Source: UBA4459 sp963776205 | Lineage (GTDB): Bacteria > Bacteroidota > Bacteroidia > Bacteroidales > F082 | Assembly: GCA_963776205.1 (NCBI GenBank) | Contig: CAVZLR010000001.1 | Coordinates: 372,001 to 436,000, forward strand | DNA: 64,000 bases | Direction of reading: 5' to 3' | Shown here: piece after piece, positions 56,003-64,000 of the stretch | Numbering within the stretch: position 1 is the stretch's first letter | How the letters are laid out: the number at the start of each line of letters is the position of its first letter | Notes under the pieces: model-generated | The model's database searches: none | What the model saw: the letters and a program-made list of their open reading frames with translations, nothing else | What the model was told of the DNA's origin: nothing | Program-made: the position numbers and the translations under genes

Positions 56003-56659
56003 ATGATCAGCATCCAACGATTTCCATTTAACGACTTCCAGGTGAACACATTTATAGTATATGACGAAACTAAGGAATGTATCATCATTGACCCTGGAAT
56101 GTACTATGAAAATGAAAGAGAAGAGTTAGTGAATTTTATTTCTTCACATAAATTAAAACCTGTCATCATACTGAATACACATGCTCATATAGATCATATC
56201 ATTGCTAATGATTTTGTAGCGAAAAAATACAATATCAAATTAGCAGCTCATAAAGAGAGTGTTGATTTTCTTAAACATGCCAAAGAATACGGCCAGAACT
56301 TCGGCATTCAGTTAGACCATATAAAACTCATTGATGTATTTATTGATGAAGGAACTCCTTTGCAATTTGGGCATTCGGAATTGCAAATTTTCTATACCCC
56401 CGGACATGCTGATGGCAGCCTTTGTTTTTATGCAAAAGAGGCTGAATTTGTAATTACAGGAGATGTACTCTTTTTCCAGAGTATTGGGCGGACTGATTTA
56501 CCTACAGGTAATTACGATCTGCTGCAGGAGAGCATTTGGGAAAAGCTGTTTACTTTACCTGAAAAAACAACTGTTTATCCTGGCCATGGGCCTGAAACTA
56601 CAATAGGTTATGAAAAACTGCATAATCCTTTTGTAGCCATCGGAAAAGACCTTTTATAA
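56003..56659 (+). CDS. MBL-fold metallo-hydrolase (glyoxalase II-like)
   Basis: A 218-residue cytoplasmic hydrolase. Metal-binding H60-x-H62-x-D64-H65 (NTHAHIDHI), then YTPGHADGSLCFY (third His), VITGDVLFFQSIGRTDLPTGN (bridging Asp) and VYPGHGPETTIG (fourth His). The order and spacing match glyoxalase II-type two-metal hydrolases acting on thioesters such as S-lactoylglutathione or analogues; the substrate is not known. It overlaps the convergent glycosyltransferase gene by 6 bases. Confidence 0.92.
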   Translation: MISIQRFPFNDFQVNTFIVYDETKECIIIDPGMYYENEREELVNFISSHKLKPVIILNTHAHIDHIIANDFVAKKYNIKLAAHKESVDFLKHAKEYGQNFGIQLDHIKLIDVFIDEGTPLQFGHSELQIFYTPGHADGSLCFYAKEAEFVITGDVLFFQSIGRTDLPTGNYDLLQESIWEKLFTLPEKTTVYPGHGPETTIGYEKLHNPFVAIGKDLL

Positions 56660-57652
56660 AACGTTTTCTACAAGATTCTGAATGCTATTCGAGATAAAAC
56701 CTTCATCTTGAAGGGTCATACATTTGAAATGTTTTTTCGGGCACTTTTTATATCCAAGTTTGCTACAGGGTCTGCATTTTAAATGGTTTACCTCTGATAT
56801 TATTGATCTGTCTGAGTTGTCAGGGAAATAAGGATACATGCCAAATTCGGGGATGGTATTCCCCCAAATGCTTACAATGGGTTTTTGAAAAGCAGCCGCA
56901 ATATGCATCAATCCAGTATCATTTGAAATAACTGCCAATGACTGCCTAATAATTGAAGCTGATTGATCGAGTGAATATTTTCCACACGCATTAAACACTT
57001 TGTTCCCATTTAGTTGTTTAACAACTGGTTCCCCCCTAACCCGATCACCATCATCTCCCAAAAGTATTACTGGATAATTTATTTTTGAAATCACCGAGAC
57101 AAGCTTTTCGGCCGGAAGGATTTTCGTGAAATGCTGACCTCCGATAGCAATCGCTACATATCCATTTGAATAAATTGGATCTATTTGCTTTATGTCCACT
57201 TCTGAATTTTCAGGTATGAAATAATCCAAACCTTTTCCATCATTTTTTACACCAAGAGGTTCCGCAGCTTTAAAATACCTTTCAACAATATGGATTTTGG
57301 GCAATTTATTGACCTTTAAATTCACCGCTACCCATTTCAGTAAATTCAATTTGGGAAATGATGCGTTTGGTTTGCCCAGAGCTTTTTTAACTTTTAAAGA
57401 TCGCAGGTTCTTTTGGAGATCAACAATGAAATCGAAATTTTCTTTTTTTAGCTCTGGTAGTATTTCTTTAACACTCTCTTTAAATGAATGTACATAATCT
57501 ACATTTGGATTATTTCTGTATATATTTAAAAAATTATCCTTTGTAAGTGTATGAATTTCACACCCCAATTGTGTTTTTAATATCCTGATAGTGGGTGTTG
57601 TTAAAACTATATCCCCGATAGAACTAAAGCGTATGACTAATATTTTTTTCAA
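56654..57652 (-). CDS. Family 9 glycosyltransferase (heptosyltransferase-like)
   Basis: A 332-residue GT9 enzyme. N-terminal ILVIRFSSIGDIVLTTPTIRILKTQLGCEIHTL and C-terminal VISNDTGLMHIAAAFQKPIVSIWG, the ADP-heptose:LPS heptosyltransferase signatures. The tail contains C-x2-C (KCRPCSKLGYKKCPKKHFKCMTLQ), typical of GT9 members near the C-terminus. It adds sugars to the LPS core at the inner face of the inner membrane; donor not proven. Alone on the minus strand. Confidence 0.9.
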   Translation of the reverse strand: MKKILVIRFSSIGDIVLTTPTIRILKTQLGCEIHTLTKDNFLNIYRNNPNVDYVHSFKESVKEILPELKKENFDFIVDLQKNLRSLKVKKALGKPNASFPKLNLLKWVAVNLKVNKLPKIHIVERYFKAAEPLGVKNDGKGLDYFIPENSEVDIKQIDPIYSNGYVAIAIGGQHFTKILPAEKLVSVISKINYPVILLGDDGDRVRGEPVVKQLNGNKVFNACGKYSLDQSASIIRQSLAVISNDTGLMHIAAAFQKPIVSIWGNTIPEFGMYPYFPDNSDRSIISEVNHLKCRPCSKLGYKKCPKKHFKCMTLQDEGFISNSIQNLVENVL

Positions 57653-57694
57653 GGATTTGATAGTTTTCAGGCAAAGTTACATAAACCGATTCAT

Positions 57695-57702
57695 TACTTT
57701 TG
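57695..57702 (+). promoter_or_regulatory. -7 box candidate for the thioredoxin-like gene
   Basis: TACTTTTG, an exact TAnnTTTG match, 25 bases upstream of the ATG at 57728. Confidence 0.3.
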
Positions 57703-57727
57703 CCGTAAATCTTAATATGTATAAAAT

Positions 57728-58285
57728 ATGTCGTTAACACCAACCAAAGCTGTGGCATTGGGATTCAAAGCCCCTGATTTTAATTTAATAGAACCTAAAA
57801 GTGAAAAAAATATTTCGTTTAATGATATAAAAGGAGAGAAAGGAACCTTGGTGATGTTTATTTGTAACCATTGTCCATATGTGAAACATGTAATTCATGA
57901 GTTGGTGAATATTGGAAATGACTATATGAATAAAGGCATTGGCTTGGTGACTATTAATTCAAATGACATCAAAAAATACCCGGATGATCATCCAGACAAA
58001 ATGAAAAAGCTGGCGACAGAACTGAACTTTCCGTTTCCATACCTTTTTGACGAAAGTCAGGAAGTAGCCAAAGCGTATGATGCTGCCTGCACGCCTGATT
58101 TCGATTTATTTGATGCAAATGACAAATGTGTGTATCGGGGTCAACTGGATGGTTCAAGACCAGGTAACAATATTCCGGTAAACGGTGCAGATCTGCGGAA
58201 AGCACTGGACCATGTGATCAAAGGTGAAAAAGTGCCCGAACAACAAACACCAAGTGTAGGTTGCAATATAAAATGGAAAGAATAA
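57728..58285 (+). CDS. Thioredoxin-family (AhpC/TSA-type) redox protein
   Basis: A 185-residue cytoplasmic protein with thioredoxin fold. Active-site C46-N-H-C49 (MFICNHCPYVKHV), preceded by ALGFKAPDFNLIEPKSEKNISFNDIKGEKGTLV. C-terminal region CTPDFDLFDANDKCVYRGQLDGSRPGNN is shared with the thioredoxin-like peroxiredoxin-type family found next to many metabolic genes. The substrate is unknown; reductase or peroxidase activity is inferred. Convergent with the beta-barrel gene, 3 bases apart. Confidence 0.9.
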   Translation: MSLTPTKAVALGFKAPDFNLIEPKSEKNISFNDIKGEKGTLVMFICNHCPYVKHVIHELVNIGNDYMNKGIGLVTINSNDIKKYPDDHPDKMKKLATELNFPFPYLFDESQEVAKAYDAACTPDFDLFDANDKCVYRGQLDGSRPGNNIPVNGADLRKALDHVIKGEKVPEQQTPSVGCNIKWKE

Positions 58286-58288
58286 ATT

Positions 58289-58933
58289 CTATTTGAACTG
58301 GTAGTAAAGCGATAATACAAGTGCGTCATTAAATTGTCCGTAACCCCAAAACCGCCAGACATCGCCGGTCACATTACCTGAACGGATATTTAAAACAGAA
58401 AAGTTGTATCTGAAATCAACACCAAATTTTTCAGATATGAAATATCTCATCCCGATATTCCATTGAAATGTAAAAGTAGTTGGTTTGTTATATGCCTGTT
58501 GATTACTAATTTCATACCCATTAACATCAGTTTCATAGTAACTTACCAAGACGCCGAGTGATGGACCCGTTTCAAGATAAAAGTCCCCCACATTCTTTAG
58601 GTTTATATCAGGTAATTTATAAAGATAAAGTACGGGCAGTTCAATGTAATTTACCCTGAAAAGATAATTGTCATACATATTTTCTTCAGGTTTTGGATTT
58701 TGACGACTTCCTTTCTGAAAAAACGTCAACTCAAGCTGTAAAGTTGCATGTTTTGTAAACTCCCAATTAACATACCCACCACCAAAAATACCCCCTTTAT
58801 GAAAGCCTGAATACCCATCTCCAGCTACCTGAGAACCAACTACTCCAGCTGTAAGACCACCGTGAAATTGTTGCCCTGACATAGTACCAGCGAAAAAGAT
58901 AAACAATACAACAAAATATATAATTGCTCTCAT
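58289..58933 (-). CDS. PorT-like outer membrane beta-barrel protein
   Basis: The start at 58933 gives 214 residues with signal MRAIIYFVVLFIFFAGTMSG; longer in-frame starts bury the signal. The body is strands of a small outer membrane barrel (GGLTAGVVGSQVAGDGYSGFHKGGIFGGGYVNWEF, TFFQKGSRQNP, NYIELPVLYLYKL, ETGPSLGVLVSYYE, FQWNIGMRYF) ending ALVLSLYYQFK. The GGLTAGVVGSQVAGDGYSGFHKGG type start is shared with PorT (a T9SS component) and many unrelated family members, so T9SS function is not supported here. Confidence 0.85.
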   Translation of the reverse strand: MRAIIYFVVLFIFFAGTMSGQQFHGGLTAGVVGSQVAGDGYSGFHKGGIFGGGYVNWEFTKHATLQLELTFFQKGSRQNPKPEENMYDNYLFRVNYIELPVLYLYKLPDINLKNVGDFYLETGPSLGVLVSYYETDVNGYEISNQQAYNKPTTFTFQWNIGMRYFISEKFGVDFRYNFSVLNIRSGNVTGDVWRFWGYGQFNDALVLSLYYQFK

Positions 58934-59099
58934 GTAACAAATGTAATGACTTTTAGCTAGCAGATATTGTAGGCTTTCATGTATGAACGATGCCAAACTT
59001 TGTCCTTTTTATAAAATTAACTATTAGTTAACCTGAACAAGAACATTATGACTAAAAAAATTGTAATTTAGTTTGCTTATTACTGAATACTAAATATTT

Positions 59100-59786
59100 A
59101 TGGATTACAGCAATTATAAAATTCTTCTGGTAGATGATGAGGAAGACATCATTGAGTTTTTAACCTATAATCTCCAGAAAGAAGGTTTCCAGGTAAGTGC
59201 AGCTTATAACGGTAAGCAGGCCATTGAAAAAGCGAAAGAGGAAGTTCCCCACCTGATCATCATGGATGTAATGATGCCTGAAATGGATGGCATAACAGCT
59301 GTTAGTGAGCTAAGAAAAATTGCAGAACTGGATGACACCTTAATCATATTTTTAACAGCCCGTGCTGAGGACTACTCTCAAATTGCAGGCCTCGAAGCCG
59401 GAGCCGATGACTATGTAACTAAACCTATCAAACCAAAGGTATTGATAAGTAAACTTATTGCTTTGCTCCGTAGATCTGTTAAAAAAGATGATTCAAATAC
59501 GATTGTCGTAAATGACCTTATTATTGATCAGGAACAATTTGTGGTTTTTAAAAACAACCGGCAAATTATCCTGCCTAAAAAGGAATTCAAACTCCTGAAA
59601 CTGCTGGCAAGCGCACCTAATAAAGTTTTTACTCGCGAAGAAATATTCTCAAAAGTATGGGGTGATGATGTAATTGTTGGTGACCGGACCATCGATGTGC
59701 ATGTGCGAAAAATCAGGGAGAAAACCGGAGTTGATTATATTCGTACCGTAAAAGGTATCGGGTATAAACTGGAAGAAAACGAATGA
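59100..59786 (+). CDS. PhoB-like response regulator
   Basis: A 228-residue OmpR/PhoB-type regulator. Receiver domain: acidic pocket D12-D13-E14, phosphoacceptor D56 (IIMDVMMPEMDG), T86 and K108 (VTKPIKPKV). C-terminal winged-helix DNA-binding domain (about 130-225): PKKEFKLLKLLASAPNKVFTREEIFSKVWGDD and RTIDVHVRKIREKTG. Its stop overlaps the sensor kinase start (ATGA at 59783-59786). Ligand and targets are unknown; phosphate control is suggested only by family. Confidence 0.95.
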   Translation: MDYSNYKILLVDDEEDIIEFLTYNLQKEGFQVSAAYNGKQAIEKAKEEVPHLIIMDVMMPEMDGITAVSELRKIAELDDTLIIFLTARAEDYSQIAGLEAGADDYVTKPIKPKVLISKLIALLRRSVKKDDSNTIVVNDLIIDQEQFVVFKNNRQIILPKKEFKLLKLLASAPNKVFTREEIFSKVWGDDVIVGDRTIDVHVRKIREKTGVDYIRTVKGIGYKLEENE

Positions 59787-60827
59787 TCACATCAAGTCCA
59801 AAAAAAATTGCGGCCCTCAATGCGTTGATCATTGCATCAATTACTATTATAGTATATTCTTTCCTGACTTTTTATTTTTCTGTTTTCAATTTTATTCCCC
59901 TTTTAATTCTCTTCGCAGCCATATTTCTCGCATCCTACGCGATCATTAATTATTCACTTGAAAAATTCATCTACGAGAAAATTAAGATCATCTATAAAAG
60001 CATTGGAAGTCTTAAAACTCAATAAAAAACAAGAGCTTAAGAAAAAATCAAAATCCGATGATGTGCTGGATATTGTAAACCAGGTTGTGTTGGAATGGGG
60101 CAAAGAGAAAAAACAGGAAATAGAAGAGCTTAAAAGGATGGCTGTTTACAGACGTGAGTTTCTTGGCAATGTTTCGCACGAACTAAAAACACCCATTTTT
60201 AATATTCAGGGTTATATTCTTTCACTTTTAGACGGCGGGGTCGAAGATCCGGATATCAATAAAAAATTTCTGGAAAAAGCGGAAAAATCCGTCAACCGGA
60301 TGATTGCTATTGTGGAAGATCTGGAAGAGATCAACAAACTTGAATCGGGTGAATTAAAAATAAAAAAAGAAAGCTTCGACCTGATTGAGCTAACAAAAGA
60401 AGTGATAGACTTTATGGAAATGAAGGCTGATGCTTTTAAGTCCAAAATTCAACTGAAGTCTTCATTCCGCACTGCGAAAATTATTGCCGACAAAAGACGC
60501 ATCAGGCAGGTGTTGATCAACCTTATCGATAATGCCATAAAGTATGGAGATATTGATCATAATTTGATCACCATTTCATACTACGATTTTCACGATAAAT
60601 ACCTGGTGGAAGTTTCTGATAATGGTAAAGGCATCCCTCAAGAATATTTATCGCGTTTATTTGAAAGGTTTTATCGGACAGAGTTTAGCCGATCACGCGA
60701 CAAAGGTGGTTCAGGTTTGGGTTTGGCAATTGTAAAACATATTATTGAAGCACATCAGCAAACCATCAGTGTAAGAAGTAAAATAGGAAGCGGAACTACT
60801 TTTTCATTTACTATGAAAAAAGCATAA
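59783..60827 (+). CDS. PhoR-like sensor histidine kinase, interrupted by a +1 frameshift
   Basis: Two frames, 59783-60025 and 59958-60827, make one kinase. Deleting one A from AAAA at 60014-60017 gives 347 residues: two N-terminal membrane helices (about 10-55), a linker helix (KNKKQELKKKSKSDDVLDIVN), H-box YRREFLGNVSHELKTPIFNIQGYIL, N-box VLINLIDNAIKYGD, G1 VEVSDNGKGIPQEYLSRLFERFYR and G2 GGSGLGLAIVKHII. As written, translation stops 80 codons in and no kinase core is made from the normal start. The partner regulator overlaps by 4 bases. A homopolymer base-call error is the simplest explanation. Confidence 0.93.
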
Positions 60828-60831
60828 TTAT

Positions 60832-61803
60832 TTATTTTTTCCGCTCTATAGAAAACTCGATCAGCTGTTCCAGTGCTTCCCGTGCTTGATTTTCCGGAAG
60901 GTCACGCAATAATTCAATCGCTCTATTCTTGTAATCCAACATTTTTTCTGTGGCATATTGAATACCACCACTTTCTACTACTTTTTCAATCAGCCAATCC
61001 ACTTTCTCTTGATCTGTATTGTACCGCTTTACAATTTGTATCATTTTACGTTTTTCGGATACAGAAACCTGGTTGAGAGCATAAATCAGGGGCAAGGTCA
61101 TTTTCTTTTCCTTAATGTCGATACCGCTTGGTTTTCCGGTACTGTTTCCTTTAACAAAATCAAATAGGTCATCTTTTATTTGAAAAGCCATACCAGCATG
61201 CTCCCCGATTTGCCGCATCTTTTCTATTTCAGTTTCGGTAGCTGACGAAGCCGCCCCGGCTGCAAAACAGGAAGCCAGTAGTGAAGCTGTTTTCTTCCTG
61301 ATAATTTCATAATATATGTCTTCTTTAATATCAAGTTTACGGGCTTTTTCAATCTGTAAAAGCTCTCCTTCGCTCATTTGTTTCACGGCTTTCGAAACAA
61401 TTTCCAGTGTTTTATATTCCTTATGCTCCAGGGCCACCAATAAACCTCTTGATAATAGATAATCGCCAACTAAAACCGCAATTTTATTTCGCCATAAGGC
61501 ATTAATTGAAAACCTGCCGCGCCGCTGCGACGAATCATCAACCACATCATCATGTACCAGCGTGGCAGTATGCATCAGTTCCACCAATGTCGCTGCACGA
61601 TAAGTGGAATCATTAACTTCCCCAAAAAGTTTGGCGCTGTAAATAACCACCAGTGGCCGCATTTGCTTACCTTTGGATTTTAATATATAACGCATTATAA
61701 CGTCAAGCAAAGGAACTTTCGACTTCACCGCATTACGAAATACCATTTGAAAGGCAGCAAGTTCTTCGGTAACCGGACGTTTTATTTTGTTTAAGCTACT
61801 CAT
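60832..61803 (-). CDS. Polyprenyl diphosphate synthase
   Basis: A 323-residue isoprenoid chain synthase. First Asp-rich motif L-V-H-D85-D86-V-V-D89-D90 followed by SSQRRGRFSIN, second motif MAFQIKDDLFDF (about 203-214), and GKQMRPLVVIYSAKLFGEV near the N-terminus. It builds a long-chain prenyl diphosphate, probably for menaquinone side chains; chain length cannot be told by eye. Convergent with the sensor kinase gene, 4 bases apart. Confidence 0.92.
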   Translation of the reverse strand: MSSLNKIKRPVTEELAAFQMVFRNAVKSKVPLLDVIMRYILKSKGKQMRPLVVIYSAKLFGEVNDSTYRAATLVELMHTATLVHDDVVDDSSQRRGRFSINALWRNKIAVLVGDYLLSRGLLVALEHKEYKTLEIVSKAVKQMSEGELLQIEKARKLDIKEDIYYEIIRKKTASLLASCFAAGAASSATETEIEKMRQIGEHAGMAFQIKDDLFDFVKGNSTGKPSGIDIKEKKMTLPLIYALNQVSVSEKRKMIQIVKRYNTDQEKVDWLIEKVVESGGIQYATEKMLDYKNRAIELLRDLPENQAREALEQLIEFSIERKK

Positions 61804-61845
61804 AAGGGAATCAAATTTAAAGTTATTTTTGCCAAAAATATTTTT

Positions 61846-62625
61846 GTGGCTGGTTTTTTATTTGACAATATTGTTTTTGGACCCGTTTATAGTCGCCGAC
61901 TGGGTGTTTCACTGGGTATTAATCTGTTGCCCATCAACAGTAAATACTGTAATTTTAACTGTATTTACTGCGAGTGCGGATGGACTGAAATTAAGAAAGG
62001 TGAAAAAAAAATTTTACCTAATCGCGAGGAAATAGCAACCAGGCTCACCAATATGTTAAAAAACTTAAAGGGAACTGTTAACGAGCCTGACACCATCACA
62101 TTCGCCGGAAATGGTGAACCTACTATCCACCCTGATTTTGCGGGCATAATTAATGACTCGATTGCAATCCGTAATAAATTTGCTCCGAAAGCACAAATCA
62201 GCGTTTTGTCGAATGCAAGCATGCTGCACAAACCCAAAGTAGTTAAAGCGCTGAAAATGATAGAAATGAATATCCAAAAGCTGGATAGTGGCATTGAAAA
62301 TACCTTCAACCTGATAAATCAAACCGCAAAAGGTTTGTCATTTGAAAAAATTGTGGATCGTTTGCTGGCATTTGAAGGCAAGCTCATCATTCAAACGCTG
62401 TTTTTACGCGGCGAATACAATGGTAACCATATTGACAATACCACACCCGAGGAAATTGAAGCCTGGCTGAAGATTGTAAAAAAAGTACAACCCGAATACG
62501 TGATGATCTACCCGATCGACCGGGGCACGCCCGCCAAAAACCTGCAAAAGATTCCTGAAGAACAGCTAAATGAGATTGCGGCACAAGTAGAAAAAGCTGG
62601 AATCAGGACGAAGGTGTATTATTAA
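61846..62625 (+). CDS. Radical SAM protein
   Basis: A 259-residue radical SAM enzyme with C35-x3-C39-x2-C42 (NSKYCNFNCIYCECGWTE) for the catalytic [4Fe-4S] cluster, and TITFAGNGEPTIHPDF as the Gly-rich SAM-binding part. Start codon is GTG at 61846; the usual family start, F-x-x-I-V-F-G-P-V-x-S-R-R-L-G, begins five residues in. The family (with FGPVxSRRLGxSLGIN) is widespread in Bacteroidota but its reaction is unknown. Convergent with oxyR, 1 base apart. Confidence 0.9.
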   Translation: MAGFLFDNIVFGPVYSRRLGVSLGINLLPINSKYCNFNCIYCECGWTEIKKGEKKILPNREEIATRLTNMLKNLKGTVNEPDTITFAGNGEPTIHPDFAGIINDSIAIRNKFAPKAQISVLSNASMLHKPKVVKALKMIEMNIQKLDSGIENTFNLINQTAKGLSFEKIVDRLLAFEGKLIIQTLFLRGEYNGNHIDNTTPEEIEAWLKIVKKVQPEYVMIYPIDRGTPAKNLQKIPEEQLNEIAAQVEKAGIRTKVYY

Positions 62626-62626
62626 C

Positions 62627-63568
62627 CTACTTCCATTCCACAATAGTTCCCCGTTCTTTTTGTAACATTTCAGCGGGTATGGCTTCTTTTATACTGCTGG
62701 CAATAGCATCTGTTAACAGGGCTTTGGCAAATTTGCGGGTAAATACTAAACTCACCTCTCTCAATGGTGTGACGTTATTGAATGATCTCACTTGCGCTTT
62801 TCTGTTTCCTTCAATTTCAAGGCTGGCCAGTTCAGGTATCAGGGTATAACCGCCTTCAATATCAATTATTTTAATAAGGGTTTCAAGGGTGCCACCTTCA
62901 TAATCAAAAGGGAGGTCCCCTACATTAATTTCCTGAATATTACACAAATTCACCACCTGGTGCCTGAAACAATGCCCATCGCTTAGTAGCCAAATACCAG
63001 GCGATTCCATATCCTTTATCCCAATACCTGCTTGTTTCGACAATTTATGAGATGTACTGGCATACACCATCATTTCCTCGTAATACAAATGCTTCTCATT
63101 GATTTTGTTATCATGCAGTGGCGTTACTAATATGCCTATATCCAGCAAATCTTTTTTGAGCAGATCTACGATTCTTTCCGTTACTGTTTCCTCAATTTTA
63201 ATATGAATATTGGGATGGCTTCTTTTAAAATTTCCGGTAAACCGTGGCAATAAATAAGGAGCGATCGTCGGGATGATGCCAATGCGTATTTCCCCGGTCA
63301 GCTCATTCTTTGATTCTTCAGCCCTTAATTTCACTTTAGCAGCTTCTTCCAAAACAATTCGCGCTTGTTCAATGATTTTTTCACCTGTCATGGTTGGCAC
63401 TACGGGCTGTTTGCTTCTGTCTAAAAGTATTACTCCAAGCTCGTCTTCCATCTTTTTCAGTTGCATGCTCAAGGTAGGCTGCGTTACAAAACACTTTTCT
63501 GCAGCTGTTACAAAATGCCGATAGGTGTCGACAGCCACCAAGTATTCGAGTTGTATTAGTGTGATCAT
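62627..63568 (-). CDS. oxyR: Hydrogen peroxide sensor OxyR (LysR family)
   Basis: A 313-residue LysR-type regulator. N-terminal winged helix-turn-helix (FVTAAEKCFVTQPTLSMQLKKMEDELGVILLDRS) and a C-terminal sensor domain with C200 and C209 in D-G-H-C-F-R-H-Q-V-V-N-L-C, matching the H2O2-reactive disulfide pair (C199/C208 in E. coli). It activates antioxidant genes. Divergent from a peroxiredoxin gene with an OxyR-type palindrome between them. Confidence 0.95.
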   Translation of the reverse strand: MITLIQLEYLVAVDTYRHFVTAAEKCFVTQPTLSMQLKKMEDELGVILLDRSKQPVVPTMTGEKIIEQARIVLEEAAKVKLRAEESKNELTGEIRIGIIPTIAPYLLPRFTGNFKRSHPNIHIKIEETVTERIVDLLKKDLLDIGILVTPLHDNKINEKHLYYEEMMVYASTSHKLSKQAGIGIKDMESPGIWLLSDGHCFRHQVVNLCNIQEINVGDLPFDYEGGTLETLIKIIDIEGGYTLIPELASLEIEGNRKAQVRSFNNVTPLREVSLVFTRKFAKALLTDAIASSIKEAIPAEMLQKERGTIVEWK

Positions 63569-63577
63569 AGCACAAAT

Positions 63578-63592
63578 ATAGATATTTTCTAT
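63578..63592. promoter_or_regulatory. Putative OxyR operator half (ATAG-N7-CTAT)
   Basis: ATAG (63578-63581), seven bases, CTAT (63589-63592) is an exact match to half of the OxyR consensus ATAG-N7-CTAT-N7-ATAG-N7-CTAT. The next half is only partly preserved to the right. It lies 10 bases upstream of the oxyR start and 22 bases upstream of the peroxiredoxin -33 element, so it could control both. Confidence 0.6.
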
Positions 63593-63613
63593 CTAATCAT
63601 AAATATTATTGAT

Positions 63614-63644
63614 TTGACAAATGATTGTACGCATTGTATTTTTG
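63614..63644 (+). promoter_or_regulatory. Promoter of the peroxiredoxin gene
   Basis: TTG at 63614-63616 (within TTGACA), a 20-base spacer and TATTTTTG at 63637-63644, an exact TAnnTTTG -7 box. The start codon follows 31 bases later. This is the best full Bacteroidota-type promoter in the window. Confidence 0.7.
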
Positions 63645-63675
63645 TAGTCGATTTAACACATAAAAAGAAAATAAC

Positions 63676-64000
63676 ATGGAGAATGAAGTAATGAACACCA
63701 TGCCAAGAATTGGCGACGTGGCACCTGATTTTAAAGCTACTACTACCAAAGGAAACATTCAGTTTTCAAATTATGCAAAAGATAAGTGGGTTGTTATGTT
63801 TTCGCACCCAGCTGACTTTACACCGGTATGTACAACTGAAATGAGCGGTTTTGCCACTCGAAAAAACGAATTTGATGCTTTAAATACCGAATTGATCGGT
63901 TTAAGTATTGACAGTATCCATTCGCATTTGGCCTGGGTAAACAATGTAAAAGAAAAAACAGGCGTCTATTTTGATTTCCCGATTATTGCCGACATCGATA
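63676..64000 (+). CDS. Peroxiredoxin, 3' end outside window
   Basis: ATG at 63676; 108 residues are visible before the window ends. Peroxidatic Cys C52 in S-H-P-A-D-F-T-P-V-C-T-T-E, the Prx6-like/AhpC-TSA signature, with MPRIGDVAPDFKATTTKG before it. It reduces H2O2 or alkyl peroxides in the cytoplasm. Divergent from oxyR and probably OxyR-activated. The C-terminal resolving region is not visible, so 1-Cys versus 2-Cys type cannot be told. Confidence 0.9.
   Translation, partial: MENEVMNTMPRIGDVAPDFKATTTKGNIQFSNYAKDKWVVMFSHPADFTPVCTTEMSGFATRKNEFDALNTELIGLSIDSIHSHLAWVNNVKEKTGVYFDFPIIADID

Noticed and set aside
58289..58933. Beta-barrel as the T9SS component PorT
   Set aside because: The family is very large and only general barrel features are visible, so naming it PorT is not justified.

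Overview
The window is a stretch of chromosome from a Bacteroidota bacterium, most likely a Bacteroidales/Marinilabiliales-type anaerobe or facultative organism. I cannot fix the genus from sequence alone. Evidence for the phylum: low-GC DNA; at least three proteins ending in type IX secretion (T9SS) sorting tails; -7 promoter boxes of the TAnnTTTG type; almost no purine-rich ribosome binding sites; and phylum-typical gene blocks (coaX / FadL-like porin / TPR / lptC / CNNM / PpiD, and acpP-fabF-rnc-IPExxxVDY). Nearly everything is chromosomal housekeeping. I see no transposase, integrase, phage gene, CRISPR array or rRNA operon.

Layout. 1-8.4 kb is a surface-protein zone: the tail of one T9SS cargo, a 4Fe-4S protein, a second T9SS cargo built of L-domain-like repeats, a secreted protein with a starch-binding-like domain, a tiny lipoprotein, and a 1201-residue sortilin/BNR-propeller T9SS cargo broken by two frameshifts. 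8.4-12.5 kb is the most accessory-looking part: small secreted proteins, three small unknown genes divergent from an XRE-type regulator, a lipoprotein, and tRNA-Phe. Two of the small secreted proteins share a nearly identical promoter region. 12.7-21.3 kb is the envelope-biogenesis block starting with (frameshifted) coaX. 21.4-25.1 kb has rodA and mrdA (cell elongation) and a lipoprotein. 25-29 kb holds a LuxE-like acyl ligase, a Nudix hydrolase, a protein with four DIPF repeats, rsmI and an acidic coiled-coil protein. 29-31.3 kb has tdk, a secreted cyclophilin and pheS, then a palindromic dispersed-repeat-like element. 31.4-38.6 kb contains a methyltransferase, YkvA-like, IPExxxVDY, rnc, fabF, acpP, purN, a nitroreductase, a lipoprotein and pgi. 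38.7-49.5 kb has ileS, a DksA-like protein, lspA, a biotin-dependent acyl-CoA carboxylase operon and class II aldolase. 49.5-58.9 kb has B12-dependent ribonucleotide reductase, a propeller-Omp85 fusion, an MBL hydrolase, a GT9 glycosyltransferase, a thioredoxin-like protein and a beta-barrel. 59-64 kb has a PhoB/PhoR-like two-component system (sensor frameshifted), polyprenyl diphosphate synthase, a radical SAM protein and the oxyR / peroxiredoxin divergon, which runs off the end.

How it fits together. The gene set covers envelope assembly (LptC, PpiD, RodA/PBP2, LspA, Omp85-like), lipid synthesis (FabF, AcpP, acyl-CoA carboxylase, polyprenyl synthase), nucleotide supply (NrdJ, Tdk, PurN), central carbon (Pgi, Fba), translation (IleS, PheS, tRNA-Phe, RsmI) and peroxide defence (OxyR, Prx).

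Two things stand out. First, four single-base +1 frameshifts interrupt three otherwise intact genes, including the presumably essential coaX. Removing one base at each site restores full-length proteins, so consensus errors are the simplest explanation. Second, a 35-bp element 20 bp upstream of an identical -7-like box precedes two unrelated small secreted proteins 3.3 kb apart. This looks like a small undescribed regulon and is the best novel lead here.
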